In this document: piece after piece, positions 6,505 through 7,460 of the stretch
Numbering within the stretch: the stretch's first letter is position 1
Layout: the number at the start of each line of letters is the position of its first letter
Source of the DNA: Acetobacteraceae bacterium
GTDB taxonomy: Bacteria > Pseudomonadota > Alphaproteobacteria > Acetobacterales > Acetobacteraceae
Length of the DNA stretch: 7,460 nucleotides
Direction of reading: 5' to 3'
NCBI GenBank assembly: GCA_027489135.1
Contig: JAIYAI010000337.1
Coordinates: 1-7,460, forward strand
The notes under the pieces: model-generated
What the model saw: the letters and a program-made list of their open reading frames with translations, nothing else
Databases searched by the model: none
What the model was told of the DNA's origin: nothing
Program-made: the position numbers and the translations under genes

Positions 6505-7314
6505 CTAGCGTCCGAGGTACACTTCGATGACCCGCGGGTCGTTCTGCACGTGGTCGATGCTGCCCTCGGACAGCAGCGTGCCCTCGCACAGCACCGTCAC
6601 CTTGCAGCCGAGCGCGCGGACGAATTCGAGATCGTGCTCCACCACCACCACGCTGCGCTTGCCGTCGCAGATGCGGCGGAGCAGGGCGGCGGTGTGCTCG
6701 GTCTCCTGGTCGGTCATGCCGGCGACGGGTTCGTCGACCAGCAGCACCTCCGGGTCCTGCATCAACAGCATGCCGATCTCCAGCCATTGCCGCTGGCCAT
6801 GGCTGAGGATGGCGGCGCGGTCCTGGGCGCGGGCGGTCAGGCCGATCTCCTCCATCGTCGCCTCGATGCGGGCCTTGGCCTCCCGCCCCAGAACCCAGCG
6901 CAGGCAGGCCCAGGGGCCACGCGGCGCCTTCAGCGCGAGTTCGAGGTTCTCGAAAACGGTCAGCGCATCGAAGACCGTCGGCTTCTGGAACTTCCGCCCG
7001 ATGCCGAGATTGGCGATGGCCGCCTCGTCCAGCTTCGTCAGGTCCATCTCGCGGTAGCGCACGATGCCCTCGGTGGGGCGGGTCTTGCCGGTGATGACGT
7101 CCATCATCGTCGTCTTGCCGGCGCCGTTCGGGCCGATGACGGCGCGCAACTCGCCCTCCGTCAGCAGCAGCGAGAGGTTGTTCAGCGCGCGGAAGCCGTC
7201 GAAGACGACCGAGACGCCGTCGAGGTAGAGCACCGTCCCCGGCGGCGGGGTGGCGCGGCGAGGGGCGGGGGCCGGCTGCTCCACCGGCAGCACGGCCTGG
7301 GCGGTCTCGCTCAC
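6505..7314 (-). CDS. urtD: Urea ABC transporter ATP-binding subunit UrtD
   Basis: A 269-residue ABC ATPase, partner of UrtE. Motifs: Walker A GPNGAGKT (61-68), Q-loop Gln110 in GRKFQKPTVF, the UrtD-style signature LSHGQRQW (170-177) in place of LSGGQ, Walker B LLVDEP (191-196) followed by VAGMTDQET, and H-loop His227 in VVEHD. The LSHGQ signature with LEIGMLLMQDP and PVAGMTD points to UrtD rather than LivG. The start chosen is GTG at 7314, whose GTGA overlaps the urtC stop by 4 nt, a common arrangement in this operon type; a longer in-frame reading back to 7407 would overlap urtC by about 100 bp and is rejected. Residues 5-27 are a Pro/Ala-rich, probably disordered extension before the ABC domain begins at VLYLDGVSVVFDG, making the protein slightly longer than a minimal UrtD. 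Confidence 0.92.
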   Translation of the reverse strand: MSETAQAVLPVEQPAPAPRRATPPPGTVLYLDGVSVVFDGFRALNNLSLLLTEGELRAVIGPNGAGKTTMMDVITGKTRPTEGIVRYREMDLTKLDEAAIANLGIGRKFQKPTVFDALTVFENLELALKAPRGPWACLRWVLGREAKARIEATMEEIGLTARAQDRAAILSHGQRQWLEIGMLLMQDPEVLLVDEPVAGMTDQETEHTAALLRRICDGKRSVVVVEHDLEFVRALGCKVTVLCEGTLLSEGSIDHVQNDPRVIEVYLGR

Positions 7315-7460
7315 TTGCTGTTGCCCTTGCGATCGAGCAGCCCGATCAGGCCGCGCGGCAGGAAGAGGGTGACGGCGACGAAGACGCTGCCCAGGACGAA
7401 GAGCCACAGCTCCGGCGCGACGGTCGTGAGCCAGGTCTTCAGCGCATTGACCGAGAAGGC
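7311..7460 (-). CDS. urtC: Urea ABC transporter permease UrtC, C-terminal end only
   Basis: Only the last 49 residues are in the window; the gene enters from the right edge. It reads through a hydrophobic helix, ELWLFVLGSVFVAVTLFLP, then RGLIGLLDRKG and a short polar tail, which is how UrtC/LivM-type inner-membrane permeases end. Assignment to UrtC rests on position directly before urtD, with a 4-nt GTGA stop/start overlap, and on resemblance to the UrtC tail; by itself the fragment could equally be a LivM permease. urtB and urtA would be expected further right. Confidence 0.82.
   Translation of the reverse strand, partial: AFSVNALKTWLTTVAPELWLFVLGSVFVAVTLFLPRGLIGLLDRKGNSK

Noticed and set aside
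4748..6787. 679-codon minus-strand open frame
   Set aside because: It runs antisense through the persulfide dioxygenase gene and out of frame through urtE and part of urtD, all with clear catalytic motifs. Its own translation has no recognisable domain.
1..7460. CRISPR arrays, tRNA or rRNA genes, insertion sequences, attachment sites
   Set aside because: No regularly spaced repeats, no recognisable RNA-gene sequence, no transposase or integrase motifs and no terminal inverted repeats with target duplications were seen.

Overview
The window is very GC-rich, with dense, tightly packed coding DNA. Codons strongly favour G or C at the third position, and spurious long ORFs run antisense to nearly every gene. 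This composition, the urea-type ABC transporter genes, the TRAP-type binding protein and the PAS-containing hybrid kinase all suggest an alphaproteobacterium, probably a Rhodospirillales/Acetobacteraceae (Roseomonas-like) lineage. That taxonomic placement is inference; no rRNA or marker gene is present.

Layout, left to right. (1) 1-3317, minus strand: a two-gene sensory unit. A periplasmic TRAP-type (DctP family) solute-binding protein is followed after 2 bp by a membrane-bound hybrid histidine kinase whose receiver domain runs off the left edge. No DctQ/DctM permease genes are visible, so the binding protein may serve the kinase as a ligand sensor rather than a transporter. (2) 3318-3534: a non-coding stretch upstream of that unit with a 9-bp direct repeat flanking a GC-rich inverted repeat. 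(3) 3535-4542, minus: an isopenicillin-N-synthase-like 2-oxoglutarate/Fe(II) oxygenase. (4) 4543-4762: a divergent intergenic region holding presumed promoters for both flanking genes and a two-stem inverted repeat just before the next ribosome binding site. (5) 4763-5797, plus: an ETHE1-type persulfide dioxygenase fused to a C-terminal rhodanese domain, a sulfide/persulfide-oxidising enzyme. (6) 5809-7460, minus: the end of a urea ABC transporter operon, with the C-terminus of permease UrtC, then ATPases UrtD and UrtE, joined by a 4-nt overlap and a 3-nt gap.

Working together: UrtCDE should form the inner-membrane and ATPase parts of a urea importer, with urtA and urtB expected beyond the right edge. 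The persulfide dioxygenase-rhodanese protein would handle sulfane sulfur in the cytoplasm and appears transcribed alone, convergent with urtE with only 11 bp between stops. The binding protein and kinase probably form one signalling pathway whose ligand and downstream regulator cannot be read here. The oxygenase has no evident partner. The most unusual element is the orphan binding protein-hybrid kinase pair; everything else is recognisable family-level biology.
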